Source: JAADID01 sp964567945 (GTDB taxonomy: Bacteria > Bacteroidota > Bacteroidia > Bacteroidales > F082). Taken from it: 64,000 nt of DNA. Below the pieces are notes generated by a model that did not search any database, was not told where the DNA came from, and was given only the letters and a program-made list of their open reading frames with translations. Shown in pieces: positions 26,390-34,788 of this stretch. Made by a program: the position numbers and the translations under genes. Every line of letters starts with the position of its first letter. Positions within the stretch are counted from its first letter, which is position 1. The stretch is taken from positions 1 through 64,000 of the forward strand of contig CAZMOS010000001.1 of assembly GCA_964567945.1 (NCBI GenBank). Direction: 5' to 3'.

Positions 26390-27895
26390 ATGAAAAAGTT
26401 AATTATTACAATTGCCGCGATCTTTACCCTTTCTGGTCTGTTTGCACAGATTGACAGGGAATTGGTCCTGGTCGAGATTGGAACAGGGACATGGTGTTAT
26501 TATTGTCCGGGAGCTGCCATGGGCGCCGATGACCTGGACGCCAACGGTGATCCTGTTGGTATTGTTGAAAACCACAATGGTGATCCGTTTGCCAACACAT
26601 ACTCCAACGCACGAAACAGTTACTATGGAATTACCGGCTATCCAACGGCTAATTTTGATGGTAAATGGGGCGTAATAGTCGGCGGGAGCCATACACAGTC
26701 AATGTATCCCCAGTACATTGCTAAAGTCAATGCCAGGATGGCTATTCAAACTGATTTTGATATTTCCATTTCAGGCAGCAGCGATGGGGACGATTACAGC
26801 ATTACGGTAACGGTGACCAAGGTAGCCGTTTATTCGGGAGGTACACTGAAAGTACGTCTGGCATTGACAGAATCCCACATACCTTACAACTGGCAGGGAA
26901 TGTCGGAAGTCAACTTTGTGAACCGTCTGATGGTTCCCGATGCCAACGGTACAACAGTCGATTTCACCAGTGGTGACACCCAGGAAGTTGAATTGAGCTT
27001 TACATTCGACAATTCATGGGACATCAATGAGTGTGAACTTGTGGCTTTCATTCAGGATGACGGAAACAAATTCAATCAACACACGGCCAAAGTAATGCTC
27101 ACTGATCTTGGCGGTGGCGGTGGCGGTGGTTTCCAGGCCGGTTTCTATGCCGATGATACTACCTTCTGTGGTGCACCTGCCGTCGTTCATTTCTATGACG
27201 ATTGTACCGGTGGAGACCCAATTTCATGGAACTGGTATTTTGAAGGAGGGATACCGGAAACTTCATTAGACCAAAATCCTGTAGTAACTTATCTTAATGA
27301 AGGAACTTTTGACGTTCAGTTGATTGCTTCTGACGGGACAGATATTGACACTCTTTTCATTGCAGATTATATCGCTGTAAACAGCATACCGAATGTCTAT
27401 TGGGATGATGTTCCCAATCTCTGCAACAAAGGTGATGATCCGTATCTGTTAACCGAAGGGAGGCCCGAAGGCGGTGAGTATTCGGGAGATTATGTTACCG
27501 AAGGTAAATATTTCCACCCTACACAGGCCGGCGTTGGCGAACATGTTGTAACTTACACCTACACAGATGAAAACGGATGTGAAAACTCGGCCGATTACAC
27601 GATTACAGTGGATGAATGTACCGGTATCGGCGAAAACGAAGGGATCGGACTTGAGTTGTTCCCTAACCCGACAAATGGGATTCTGAATGTCAATATCCGT
27701 GCTGAAGAATTCACCAACGCTGATCTGAAAGTGCTGAATGTTCTCGGCAAAGAAGTTTACACAAAGGCAGGTGTGAATATCAATGGAGATGTTTCGCTCC
27801 GCATTGATTTGTCATCACAGCCTGAAGGAGTTTACTTCGTGGTGATCAGTGACCAAAATCAGAAAGTGGTCAGGAAAGTCCTGCTGAATAAATAA
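26390..27895 (+). CDS. T9SS-exported Omp28-like thioredoxin-fold and PKD protein
   Basis: The 501-residue secreted protein has a signal peptide ending at LFAQ (residue 20), then an Omp28-type domain with a thioredoxin-like CYYC at about residues 37-40 in the context EIGTGTWCYYCPGA and the proline loop GITGYPTANFDG. A glycine run GGGGGGG (about 240-246) links to a PKD domain (PAVVHFYDDC...WNWYFEGG...V.Y.NEGTFDV.L) at about 258-325, and the tail is a type A sorting domain (LELFPNPTNGILNV to VVRKVLLNK). It could assist disulfide chemistry or adhesion at the surface; the role of Omp28 domains is not settled. It has its own strong promoter. Confidence 0.88.
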   Translation: MKKLIITIAAIFTLSGLFAQIDRELVLVEIGTGTWCYYCPGAAMGADDLDANGDPVGIVENHNGDPFANTYSNARNSYYGITGYPTANFDGKWGVIVGGSHTQSMYPQYIAKVNARMAIQTDFDISISGSSDGDDYSITVTVTKVAVYSGGTLKVRLALTESHIPYNWQGMSEVNFVNRLMVPDANGTTVDFTSGDTQEVELSFTFDNSWDINECELVAFIQDDGNKFNQHTAKVMLTDLGGGGGGGFQAGFYADDTTFCGAPAVVHFYDDCTGGDPISWNWYFEGGIPETSLDQNPVVTYLNEGTFDVQLIASDGTDIDTLFIADYIAVNSIPNVYWDDVPNLCNKGDDPYLLTEGRPEGGEYSGDYVTEGKYFHPTQAGVGEHVVTYTYTDENGCENSADYTITVDECTGIGENEGIGLELFPNPTNGILNVNIRAEEFTNADLKVLNVLGKEVYTKAGVNINGDVSLRIDLSSQPEGVYFVVISDQNQKVVRKVLLNK

Positions 27896-27917
27896 CACTT
27901 TCTTTTCTGAAAATATG

Positions 27918-27950
27918 AAGCCGTCTTGTTTGGAACGAGACGGCTTTTTT
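27918..27950 (+). terminator. Rho-independent terminator
   Basis: A long stem, AAGCCGTCTTGTT paired with AACGAGACGGCTT (one G-T pair), has a TGG loop and a run of eight T. It ends the T9SS cargo cluster. Confidence 0.93.
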
Positions 27951-27980
27951 TTGATATACTCATTATTTTTGTCCCGCTCA

Positions 27981-28056
27981 CCGTACCGGCGACTTTAGTC
28001 GCCGTAAAAAACATTTCAGCATTCATCCCCTCATGGCGACTAAAGTCGCCGGTGCG
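27981..28056. repeat. Pair of inverted palindromic repeats, GGCGACT family
   Basis: GGCGACTTTAGTCGCC at 27988-28003 and GGCGACTAAAGTCGCC at 28035-28050 are each palindromic. With their CCGTACC and GGTGCGG flanks they form a larger inverted pair, able to fold as a long cruciform. A third copy lies at 35602-35617. The pair lies between the terminator and the lysS promoter. Confidence 0.75.
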
Positions 28057-28073
28057 GGATTGTCCGTTTTAAA

Positions 28074-28081
28074 TATCTTTG
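28074..28081 (+). promoter_or_regulatory. -7 box of lysS
   Basis: TATCTTTG matches TAnnTTTG, 18 nt before the lysS ATG at 28100. The expected -33 position falls at the edge of the palindromic repeat and has no TTG. Confidence 0.55.
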
Positions 28082-28099
28082 CAAAAATTTTTTTGACCC

Positions 28100-29827
28100 A
28101 TGAGCATGCAATTGAGCGAACAGGAACAGATCAGGCGGCAGGCGCTGGCCGAATTGAAAAAACTGGGGATCAATCCCTATCCGCAGGAAGAATACCCGGT
28201 AAATGTGACGGCGAAAGAGATCCTTGAAAATTTTCCGAAGGACAACACAATGTACCAGGACGTCAGCTTTGCCGGACGGATCATGAGCCGCCGCATCATG
28301 GGCGCTGCTTCGTTTGCCGAACTGAAAGACCACACCGGACGCATCCAGATATACCTCAAGCGGGACGACATCTGCCCCGGCGAGGACAAAACTATGTACA
28401 ACACCGTGTTCAAGCGTCTGCTCGATATCGGCGATTTCATCGGGGTGAAAGGATATGTGTTTATCACTAAAATGGGCGAGATCACCATTCATGTCACTGA
28501 ATTCAAAGTGCTTTCCAAATCGCTCCGGCCTCTGCCCATCGTCAAGGAAAAAGACGGAAAAATATATGATGCTTTCACCGACCCTGACCAGCGGTTCCGC
28601 CAGCGGTATGTGGACCTGATCGTCAACGATCACGTAAAAGACACTTTTATCAAAAGGGCGCAGATCATCCGTTCCATGCGGGAGTTCCTGAACGAAAAGG
28701 GATACCTTGAGGTGGAGACGCCCGTTTTGCAACCTATCCCGGGAGGGGCGGCAGCCAGGCCGTTCGTCACCCATCACAACGCCCTCGATATCCCGCTTTA
28801 CCTGCGCATTGCCGATGAACTGTATCTGAAACGGCTCATCGTCGGCGGTTACGAAGGAGTGTTCGAATTTGCCAAAGATTTCCGCAATGAAGGCATGGAC
28901 CGGTACCACAATCCCGAATTCACCCAGATGGAAATCTATGTGTCTTACAAGGATTATTTCTGGATGATGGAGCTGACCGAAAAGATGGTTGAAAAGATCG
29001 CACTGGATGTGCACGGGACAACCAAAGTGCAGATCGGCGACAACCTGATAAATTTCAAAGCGCCTTACCGGCGGGTGACTATCCTGGGAGCCATCGAAGA
29101 ATATACGGGCATTGACGTCAGTGAAATGGATGAAAAACAATTGGGTGAAACCTGCGACAAGCTGGGCATTGAAACCGACCCGTCAATGGGGAAAGGGAAA
29201 CTGATAGATGCCATCTTCGGCGTGAAGTGCGAACCCAACTTCATTCAGCCCACATTCATTATGGATTACCCGGTGGAGATGTCGCCCCTGTGCAAGCGTC
29301 ACCGTAAAAACCCGGAGCTGACCGAGCGTTTCGAGCTGATGGTCAACGGCAAGGAACTGGCCAACGCCTACACCGAGCTGAACGATCCCATTGACCAGCT
29401 TGAGCGGTTCAAGGAACAGGTACGGCTGGCAGAAAAAGGCGACGACGAAGCCATGTGGATTGACATGGACTTTGTGCGTGCCCTTGAATACGGTATGCCC
29501 CCGACTTCGGGGATGGGTATCGGCATTGACCGGCTGGTGATGTTCATGACCAACCAACCCTCCATCCAGGAGGTGATCTTCTTCCCGCAGATGCGGCCCG
29601 AAAAGAAGAAAAAAGTGATCACCCTGCAGGACTTTGTTGCTCTTGGCATACCGGAGCAATGGGCCGAACATATCATGGCAGCCGGGTTTGCCACACCTGC
29701 CCAACTGAAGGAAGCCAAACCCACAGCCGTTCAGCAAAAACTGAACGGCTACCGCAAGAAAAACAAACTGGACATCCCGGCTGTTCAGGTGGAAGAAATT
29801 GAGAAGTGGCAGGAGGGGATTGAATAG
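28100..29827 (+). CDS. lysS: Lysyl-tRNA synthetase, class II
   Basis: The 575-residue enzyme has an N-terminal OB-fold anticodon-binding domain (about residues 55-145, VSFAGRIMSRRIMGAASFAE) and a class II catalytic core. Motif 1 is near REFLNEKGYLEVETPVLQPI, motif 2 is FRNEGMDRYHNPEFTQMEIY and motif 3 is GMGIGIDRLVMFM. It charges tRNA-Lys with lysine using ATP. A C-terminal extension of about 60 residues (LGIPEQWAEHIMAAGFATPAQLKEAKPT...) after the core is typical of Bacteroidota LysS. It is a single-gene unit bounded by repeats. Confidence 0.97.
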   Translation: MSMQLSEQEQIRRQALAELKKLGINPYPQEEYPVNVTAKEILENFPKDNTMYQDVSFAGRIMSRRIMGAASFAELKDHTGRIQIYLKRDDICPGEDKTMYNTVFKRLLDIGDFIGVKGYVFITKMGEITIHVTEFKVLSKSLRPLPIVKEKDGKIYDAFTDPDQRFRQRYVDLIVNDHVKDTFIKRAQIIRSMREFLNEKGYLEVETPVLQPIPGGAAARPFVTHHNALDIPLYLRIADELYLKRLIVGGYEGVFEFAKDFRNEGMDRYHNPEFTQMEIYVSYKDYFWMMELTEKMVEKIALDVHGTTKVQIGDNLINFKAPYRRVTILGAIEEYTGIDVSEMDEKQLGETCDKLGIETDPSMGKGKLIDAIFGVKCEPNFIQPTFIMDYPVEMSPLCKRHRKNPELTERFELMVNGKELANAYTELNDPIDQLERFKEQVRLAEKGDDEAMWIDMDFVRALEYGMPPTSGMGIGIDRLVMFMTNQPSIQEVIFFPQMRPEKKKKVITLQDFVALGIPEQWAEHIMAAGFATPAQLKEAKPTAVQQKLNGYRKKNKLDIPAVQVEEIEKWQEGIE

Positions 29828-29828
29828 A

Positions 29829-30014
29829 ATAGTCCCGTATGAAATGCGGGGAAACCCAACAGGAAAATCAGAACCCCGCACGTGTGGGTTCAATATTTAT
29901 TAAACCCCTTCCGGGGTTTTTTTATGTGCACTTTTTCCCACAGGTTGCACCTGTGGCTATTCGTATTAAATCACTCCGTGATTTATTTATACAATGAGTT
30001 AATACATTTGGCGA
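29829..30014. repeat. 186-nt multi-hairpin interspersed repeat, copy 1
   Basis: This stretch matches 35379-35564 along its whole length with few differences. It is a chain of small hairpins: CCCGTATGAAATGCGGG, AACCCCTTCCGGGGTT, CCACAGGTTGCACCTGTGG and AAATCACTCCGTGATTT. It carries no convincing open frame. The hairpin at 29902-29919 followed by T could terminate lysS. Confidence 0.8.
29902..29923 (+). terminator. Probable lysS terminator inside the repeat
   Basis: AAACCCC-TTCC-GGGGTTT is followed by TTTT. It is part of the repeated element, so termination is a likely side effect of its structure. Confidence 0.55.
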
Positions 30015-30568
30015 ACCTCTATGTGGTGCAAGATACGTCGGCCCTGTGCGATACTGACTTATGCCAGAGCTAATCTGGCCAATCCTCTTAATTTTCAAAA
30101 ATAATCATATCCGGTCAATAAAACTGTTTTGCAGGTTTGGAATATCCATAATTAGCGATACGGAGTAATGAAGACACCAAATCACGAAGTTATTGAACCT
30201 GAATAACCCCGGATGGGGTTTAATGAATACCGTGACAAGAGTTTGTTTGGCAAACCAATAAAATGATTGGTCTTTATTTTTCGATCCGCTAACTCCGGGA
30301 CGAATTAGCGGGTCGGAAGCCCCCTGACCCGCTGAACGGGCTACCGGGTTGGCTTGTGGGGCGAAGCTTTCAGCGGGTCGAAAAAAGGACTGCATTTGAA
30401 AAATGTCGTTCGTTTTTAGTCCGGTACCCGTCTCGCTGACGAACAAGTCCTGGAAGGATGGCCGTCGTGAAATGTAAGTCGGGGAGCAGCAGGGAGTAAT
30501 AAAAAAGCGTAGTTGCAAACTACGCATAGGGGGGGTATCTTTAAAATCAGCGAATCCGGGAAAAATAC
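30015..30568. other. Intergenic accessory stretch with inverted repeats
   Basis: About 550 nt without a convincing gene. It holds several inverted repeats around CCGCTAA...TTAGCGGG (about 30287-30312) and CCCGCTGAACGGG, plus the palindrome at 30507-30525. A 140-codon minus-strand frame overlaps these repeats and has no recognised family, so it is not called. It may be debris of an older mobile element. Confidence 0.45.
30507..30525. repeat. Palindromic repeat, TAGTTGCAAACTA family
   Basis: GCGTAGTT-GCA-AACTACGC is a 19-nt palindrome. The same core, inverted, is found at 32936-32956. It lies 44 nt upstream of the -7 box of the HEPN gene. Confidence 0.65.
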
Positions 30569-30576
30569 TATCTTTG
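30569..30576 (+). promoter_or_regulatory. -7 box abutting the HEPN start
   Basis: TATCTTTG matches TAnnTTTG and ends 6 nt before the ATG at 30583. It overlaps the alternative TTG start at 30574, which can therefore be excluded if this promoter is used. Confidence 0.5.
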
Positions 30577-30582
30577 TTTTTG

Positions 30583-30990
30583 ATGAACGATAATAAGATA
30601 AATATAAACGCACAATTCGAATATTGGATTAAAAGTTCGGATAATGATTATCAAACAATGATAGATTTATTTAAATCAAAACACTATCATTGGTCTTTAT
30701 TTATCGGGCACCTTGTTATAGAGAAACTGGCCAAAGCTGTATATTTAAAGAAAACAAAAAAATATCCACCACTCATTCATGATATAAGACGAATATTTGA
30801 AAAGGCAGGAATTCAATTATCAGAAAAACAAATGGTTGTTTGTGATACCATTACCCGTTTCAACATAGATGCCAGATACGATGATTATAAATCGAAGTTC
30901 TATAATTTATGCACTTTAGAATTTACTACAAAATGGATTGAAGAAATTAAAGAATTCAGAAAATGGATAAAAAATTCGCTATTAAAATAA
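30583..30990 (+). CDS. HEPN domain protein (toxin of a HEPN/MNT pair)
   Basis: The 135-residue protein is all-helical and matches the HEPN domain family: YWIKSSDNDYQTMIDLF at the start, HLVIEKLAKAVYLKK in helix 2, IHDIRRIFEKAG, and the late RYDDYKSKFYNLCT segment. HEPN proteins are usually RNases, and in paired systems the nucleotidyltransferase neighbour silences them by adding AMP to the HEPN protein. It overlaps the MNT gene by 28 nt, the usual translational coupling of this toxin-antitoxin type. The start is set at the ATG because a -7 box overlaps the upstream TTG. AT content is higher than in neighbours, suggesting transfer. Confidence 0.88.
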   Translation: MNDNKININAQFEYWIKSSDNDYQTMIDLFKSKHYHWSLFIGHLVIEKLAKAVYLKKTKKYPPLIHDIRRIFEKAGIQLSEKQMVVCDTITRFNIDARYDDYKSKFYNLCTLEFTTKWIEEIKEFRKWIKNSLLK

Positions 30991-31274
30991 CAAATAATTA
31001 TTTAGCTAAATTAATGGAAAACCGAATTCATGTTTATTCAGCATATTTATTCGGTTCATTCGCAAAAGGTAAGGTTCATAAGGACAGTGATATTGACCTG
31101 GCGCTTATACTGGATAAGGCATTGAATAACTTTGAAACAGAAGTAAAACTTATGAATCTTCGAAAAGGTGAAGAAACATTAATTGAACCTCATGTGTTTG
31201 ATACAGATGATTTTGTCAGCGATAATCCACTCATTAAGGAAATAAAAAATACAGGCATTAAGTTAATGGTATAG
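30963..31274 (+). CDS. MNT-type nucleotidyltransferase (antitoxin)
   Basis: The 103-residue minimal nucleotidyltransferase has the catalytic pattern GSFAKGKVHKDSDIDLALIL (G-S, then D-x-D) at about residues 29-48. Further acidic residues lie in LIEPHVFDTDDF. Its start is inside the HEPN gene. By analogy with MntA-HepT it should use ATP to modify and block the HEPN toxin. It is the downstream partner of the pair and is bordered by repeats and two decayed genes, an accessory setting. Confidence 0.9.
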   Translation: MDKKFAIKITNNYLAKLMENRIHVYSAYLFGSFAKGKVHKDSDIDLALILDKALNNFETEVKLMNLRKGEETLIEPHVFDTDDFVSDNPLIKEIKNTGIKLMV

Positions 31275-31282
31275 AAAATTGT

Positions 31283-32860
31283 TTACTCTAACACCACCTT
31301 CCCGCTACTAACCCTCCCGCTTTTTCCTGTCACTCTCACCATATATAATCCCTTTTTCCAACCCCTGGTATTCACCTCTATTTCAGTTTGCCCTTTTGGA
31401 ACCTCTATTTGTTCCATCTTCCTGCCAAACAGGTCAAATACTTCAATTGTGGCATCCCCAACTTCAAACATTAAGCATTGGACTTTAAACCGATCCTTCG
31501 CCGGATTGGGATAAATAATCACTTTGTTTTCCGGTTCACTTTTCGGTGTATAAATCTCCTTCACTCCGACTATCAAGCCACAATCATCAAGTGTAATAGT
31601 ATCGGAAACTATTTCACCATCGCATAAACTATCATACGTAAAGGGCTGTGTGTAAACCGTGTCGCTTTCCAGATTTTGGTTTAGCTTGAAAAGATAGGTG
31701 GAGAAATCATCATCTTCATTTAAGTTGGTTTGGTAGAGTATTTTTTTATCAAATGTAATTTCTACATGACCCATCCAGTCATTTTCAAGGGGTGTTGTTT
31801 GTTTAATGATATTACCCAAAGTATCAATAATAACTGCTTTGGGATAACCGGATCCTCCTCCCCAAACAGCACTGGCAGCAAGAGTAGAATCGGTGACAAA
31901 CTTCATATTATTTATATATCCATAATAATTTGCCGGAGCAAGGTCGTAAATATTTATAACGTTACCATTTAAATCCATTTTGAGTAATGCCGGAGCGTGT
32001 TCTGCTCGGGATGAATAATAATTATGACTCATAGACGAATAAAAATAGGTACTATCGGGATTAACTACTGTATTCCAGGCCTGGCCTGCTGTATCAGATA
32101 ATTCACTATGCACAACGGTTTCCCATTCAAAATTTCCTGCAGAATCAGTCTTAATATAATAGGGTTTATAATACCAATAATGAGGTGGATTTGGGTCAAC
32201 ATAATCACAATAACCAGTTATAAGAAAACCATAATCAGGAGTTATAATTAAGTCCTGCGCGTCTTCATTGTAAATATTCGTATCCTGACTGTTATAACAT
32301 TGTTTCCATTGCATCTCTCCGCCTGGATTAAACTTGGTAAGGCAAATCCTGTCTTTTTGAAGATCTGTACTCATGTACTTTAGCACCGCAACACATCCAC
32401 CATCAGATGTAATTACCAATCTATCTGAATAATTCAACCCATCTTCGTAAAATACCCTGCACCATACTTTCTCTCCACATGAATTTAGTTTCATTATTAT
32501 CGGATCATAATCATTTTCATTATAATAATAGAATGATCCAACCAAATAAATATCCCCCGCTTTGTTAAACGCAACATCCGCAGTTATCACAAGATTATCG
32601 GAGGTGTAGCCAAATACTTTACGCCAAATCTCATCACCATTAATATCTGTTTTGATCAACCAACAATATGTTGGATAATTGTATCCAAACCGGCCAGCCA
32701 GTAAATAGCCTTTGTCGTAATATTCAACCAAACTTTCTCCAAAGGGATTCTCTCACTCCAGGTAGGTTTGCGTCCAGCGAGCCTGGCCCCTCATCCCGTT
32801 TATTGCCAATAAACAAACGAAGGCGATTGAAATCCTCTTTACTATTTCTCTCCTGCTCAT
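31283..32860 (-). pseudogene. T9SS-exported beta-propeller-type protein interrupted by an in-frame TGA
   Basis: Reading the minus strand from the ATG at 32858-32860 gives a clear signal peptide (RISIAFVCLLAINGMRGQA), then 35 codons to a TGA at 32753-32755. The same frame continues without a break for 490 codons through beta-propeller-like repeats (GYLLAGRF..., DIYLVGSFYY, GGCVAVLKY, YGFLITGYCD) to a type A sorting tail (VIIYPNPAKDRFKV to SSGKVVLE). The join LE-stop-ENPFGESLVEYY sits where an intact homologue would have one residue. A frame restart at the TTG 32729-32731 would lack a signal peptide and could not be exported. It is either a recent nonsense mutation or a sequencing error. Confidence 0.8.
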
Positions 32861-33103
32861 TTTATCAAGACCAGTTTTTGTGCTTCGATGATCTCGCCGT
32901 TTACCACCATTTGTACTAAATAAATACTGACACCAGGTGTAGTTTGCAACTACACCATTTATTTCTTATCTGTTTCTATTGGAAACTACTCCTGGCGCAT
33001 CTGTTTCATCAAGATAGATTTTAGGCCAGTTATTTTGTCCATACATAAACTCGCTGAAAAATACCAGCTCAAAAATGAATCCCGTTTTAACAAGTTTTTT
33101 CAA
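32857..33103 (-). pseudogene. Gutted T9SS gene: signal peptide and sorting tail remain
   Basis: On the minus strand a TTG at 33101-33103 opens a 45-codon frame that begins like a signal peptide (LKKLVKTGFIFELVFFSEFM, YGQNNWPKIYLDET) and stops at 32966-32968. About 35 nt later, in another frame, 27 codons read like the very end of a type A sorting domain (TPGVSIYLVQMVVNGEII, then EAQKLVLIK) and stop at 32857-32859. This TGA overlaps the ATG of the following gene as ATGA. A 21-nt palindrome (32936-32956) lies at the joint. The middle of the gene appears to have been deleted. Confidence 0.6.
32936..32956. repeat. Palindromic repeat, TAGTTGCAAACTA family, second copy
   Basis: GGTGTAGTT-TGC-AACTACACC is a perfect 21-nt palindrome with the same core as 30507-30525. 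It sits inside the decayed T9SS gene, at the break between its two surviving ends. Confidence 0.65.
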
Positions 33104-33134
33104 AATTGTGGTATTTTGGTAATTTTTAATGAGC

Positions 33135-33165
33135 ACAAGGTAAGAAAATAAACCCTGCTTGTCAA
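33135..33165 (-). promoter_or_regulatory. Possible promoter of the decayed T9SS gene
   Basis: On the minus strand TTG (33163-33165) is followed after 20 nt by TACCTTG, one T short of TAnnTTTG. Position and spacing fit, but the -7 box is imperfect. Confidence 0.35.
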
Positions 33166-33214
33166 GTATAGAAGATTTTGAAATTACCCTGAAATTTAGC
33201 GCTTAAATTTGATA

Positions 33215-33640
33215 TTATTTTCCACCGGCCCACAGGAAAATTGCTGTTTCATCGCCGTTTGTGATGAGGAGGTAATCGGTGGGTTCGTCCCGGCTGTTTT
33301 TCCGAATAAGAACTTTTATGCTGCCCCCGCTGCTGATGTCCAGCATGCTTTCGAAACCTTTTTTGTTGATCAGTTTTCTGAATTTTGCCTCAAATGCGTT
33401 CAGGTCGGATGACTTTCCGTTTTCTTTGTTGAATTTCAGAATGTAAAGGTTTTTCACGCTGTTCAGAAATTTGCTGAAATCGCTATCGAGGTCAATGTCC
33501 AGATCAAAGTTACCTTTCTCCAGATTGAACCCTTCGACTTTGGCATACTTTTCAAACAGCCGTTTCATTTCCCGGTCCTGGCTGTGAAGCAGGCCGGGAA
33601 TGATCAGGAATAAGGACAATATCAAAGCTGTTTTTTTCAT
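33215..33640 (-). CDS. DUF4252 domain lipoprotein-like secreted protein (second copy)
   Basis: The 141-residue protein has a signal peptide (KKTALILSLFLIIPGLLHSQ). The DUF4252 pattern follows: MKRLFEKYAKVEGFN at the start of the mature part, then alternating strands ending LLITNGDETAIFLWAGG. DUF4252 proteins are small exported proteins of unknown role, often encoded after an ECF sigma/anti-sigma pair in Bacteroidota. The start overlaps the previous DUF4252 stop by 4 nt (ATGA type). It is the last gene of the operon. Confidence 0.85.
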   Translation of the reverse strand: MKKTALILSLFLIIPGLLHSQDREMKRLFEKYAKVEGFNLEKGNFDLDIDLDSDFSKFLNSVKNLYILKFNKENGKSSDLNAFEAKFRKLINKKGFESMLDISSGGSIKVLIRKNSRDEPTDYLLITNGDETAIFLWAGGK

Positions 33641-34185
33641 TTTTCATCCAGCTTTTCAAGTTTATCAACGCCTTTGATATCCAGTGATTTGGATATACCC
33701 GAAATGGTGCTCATATCCAGGTCTCCGGTTAAGCTCATCACCATGGCTTCGTTTTTATCAAAAACCAGCATGAGCATTTCACTGACTTTGCCGTCTTTTC
33801 CCTTTTTTACAAGGAACCTGACAACTTCATCCTCACTGTTGATTGACATCAGTTCGGAGAATCCTTTTGCTTTGTTCAACTCCCTGACATCATCAATGAA
33901 GGACTGGTTGTGTTGCAGGGAATCGGACTCATAAACCAGCATTTTCAACCCGCTGAGCTGTTCCATGATGTTTTGCGCTTCTTTGGCATTTTCAGCGCTG
34001 TCTTCCGTATCCAGCGATGAAAGCAGGCTGAACATCTCCGGTGATATGTTGATGCTCGTAAATCCTTTTTGTCCTGCGTATTTATCATACAACCTGTCAA
34101 TGGTTGTCTGCGCCGTCAGGGCTGAAAAAATACCCGTGATGATCAGAACGGCTAATGTGATGAATGTCTTTTTCATGATTTTCAT
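33637..34185 (-). CDS. DUF4252 domain secreted protein (first copy)
   Basis: The 182-residue protein has a signal peptide (KKTFITLAVLIITGIFSALTAQ) and a DUF4252 body starting IDRLYDKYAGQKGFTSINIS and ending in EMLMLVFDKNEAMVMSLTGDLD. It resembles the downstream protein in layout but is longer at the C-terminus (ISGISKSLDIKGVDKLEKL). It lies 9 nt after the anti-sigma-like gene. The start could be either the first Met or the Met at residue 4, which precedes the Lys-Lys of the signal. Function unknown. Confidence 0.86.
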   Translation of the reverse strand: MKIMKKTFITLAVLIITGIFSALTAQTTIDRLYDKYAGQKGFTSINISPEMFSLLSSLDTEDSAENAKEAQNIMEQLSGLKMLVYESDSLQHNQSFIDDVRELNKAKGFSELMSINSEDEVVRFLVKKGKDGKVSEMLMLVFDKNEAMVMSLTGDLDMSTISGISKSLDIKGVDKLEKLDEK

Positions 34186-34194
34186 ATTTGAATG

Positions 34195-34788
34195 TTAACT
34201 TTTATGATTTTCTGTTTTGTTACCGTTTTTTTCCTCCTGTTTAAAAAGATCATTGACTTTTTCCAGTTTGATAATGTATCCGACTTTTTCCAGCGCTTCG
34301 TTTATTTTCTTTGCCTCGCCGGCTTTTTTTACATTTTTCTCAACTGTTTTCACTGTTTTTTCAGCCGGTTCCAGCCCTTCATTCAACCTGGCCGAAACTT
34401 CCTGAAGGATCTTTTTGGTTTCGGCAAAAGCTATTTTCGGATCGTTAACGGTTCCGTAAACTTCCTTCGGTTTGAAAAGGTTCGTACCCATCCAAACGGT
34501 AAGAAAAATTGCGATTGCAGCCGCCGCCGAGGTCAGTGCGTAAAACCGGAACCGGGTCTTCTTTGCCGGTTCATCCTGTGAAATCCGCTCTGTCAGTGTT
34601 TTCTCAAAAGAAGAGTCGGGCTTTTCCTCTTTTAATTTGCCCATTGCCTCAAAGTAGCTTTTCATAGCTCTCATCTCATCAGGGACATCCTCTGACTGAA
34701 ACCACAGTTTCAATTGTTGTTCTTCGCTTTGGGTGGTTTCTCCGGCAAAGAATTTTTCGAGCAGTTTATTGATCTCTTCCTGTTTCAT
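34195..34788 (-). CDS. Anti-sigma factor-like membrane protein
   Basis: This 197-residue protein has a cytoplasmic N-terminal region of the Bacteroidota anti-sigma kind (INKLLEKFFAGETTQSEEQQLKLWF), one membrane helix at about residues 83-105 (RFYALTSAAAAIAIFLTVWM) and a charged, probably helical periplasmic tail (EKTVKTVEKNVKKAGEAKK). Its start lies inside the sigma-factor gene, overlapping by 23 nt. It should bind and restrain the ECF sigma factor encoded just upstream. The signal that would release it is unknown. Confidence 0.82.
   Translation of the reverse strand: MKQEEINKLLEKFFAGETTQSEEQQLKLWFQSEDVPDEMRAMKSYFEAMGKLKEEKPDSSFEKTLTERISQDEPAKKTRFRFYALTSAAAAIAIFLTVWMGTNLFKPKEVYGTVNDPKIAFAETKKILQEVSARLNEGLEPAEKTVKTVEKNVKKAGEAKKINEALEKVGYIIKLEKVNDLFKQEEKNGNKTENHKS

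Noticed and set aside
27109..27130. Phase-variable repeat in the Omp28-like gene
   Set aside because: The GGCGGTGGC run encodes a glycine linker in units of three; slippage would not change the frame, and such linkers are common.
28040..29140. Long minus-strand open frame of 366 codons
   Set aside because: It is antisense to lysS, whose synthetase motifs are unmistakable; the length comes from codon bias of the real gene.
29183..29893. Minus-strand open frame of 236 codons over the end of lysS
   Set aside because: It is a shadow of lysS and the repeat; no family features.
30105..30527. Minus-strand open frame of 140 codons in the accessory region
   Set aside because: It runs through several inverted repeats and has no recognised domain, start signal or codon pattern; more likely repeat DNA.
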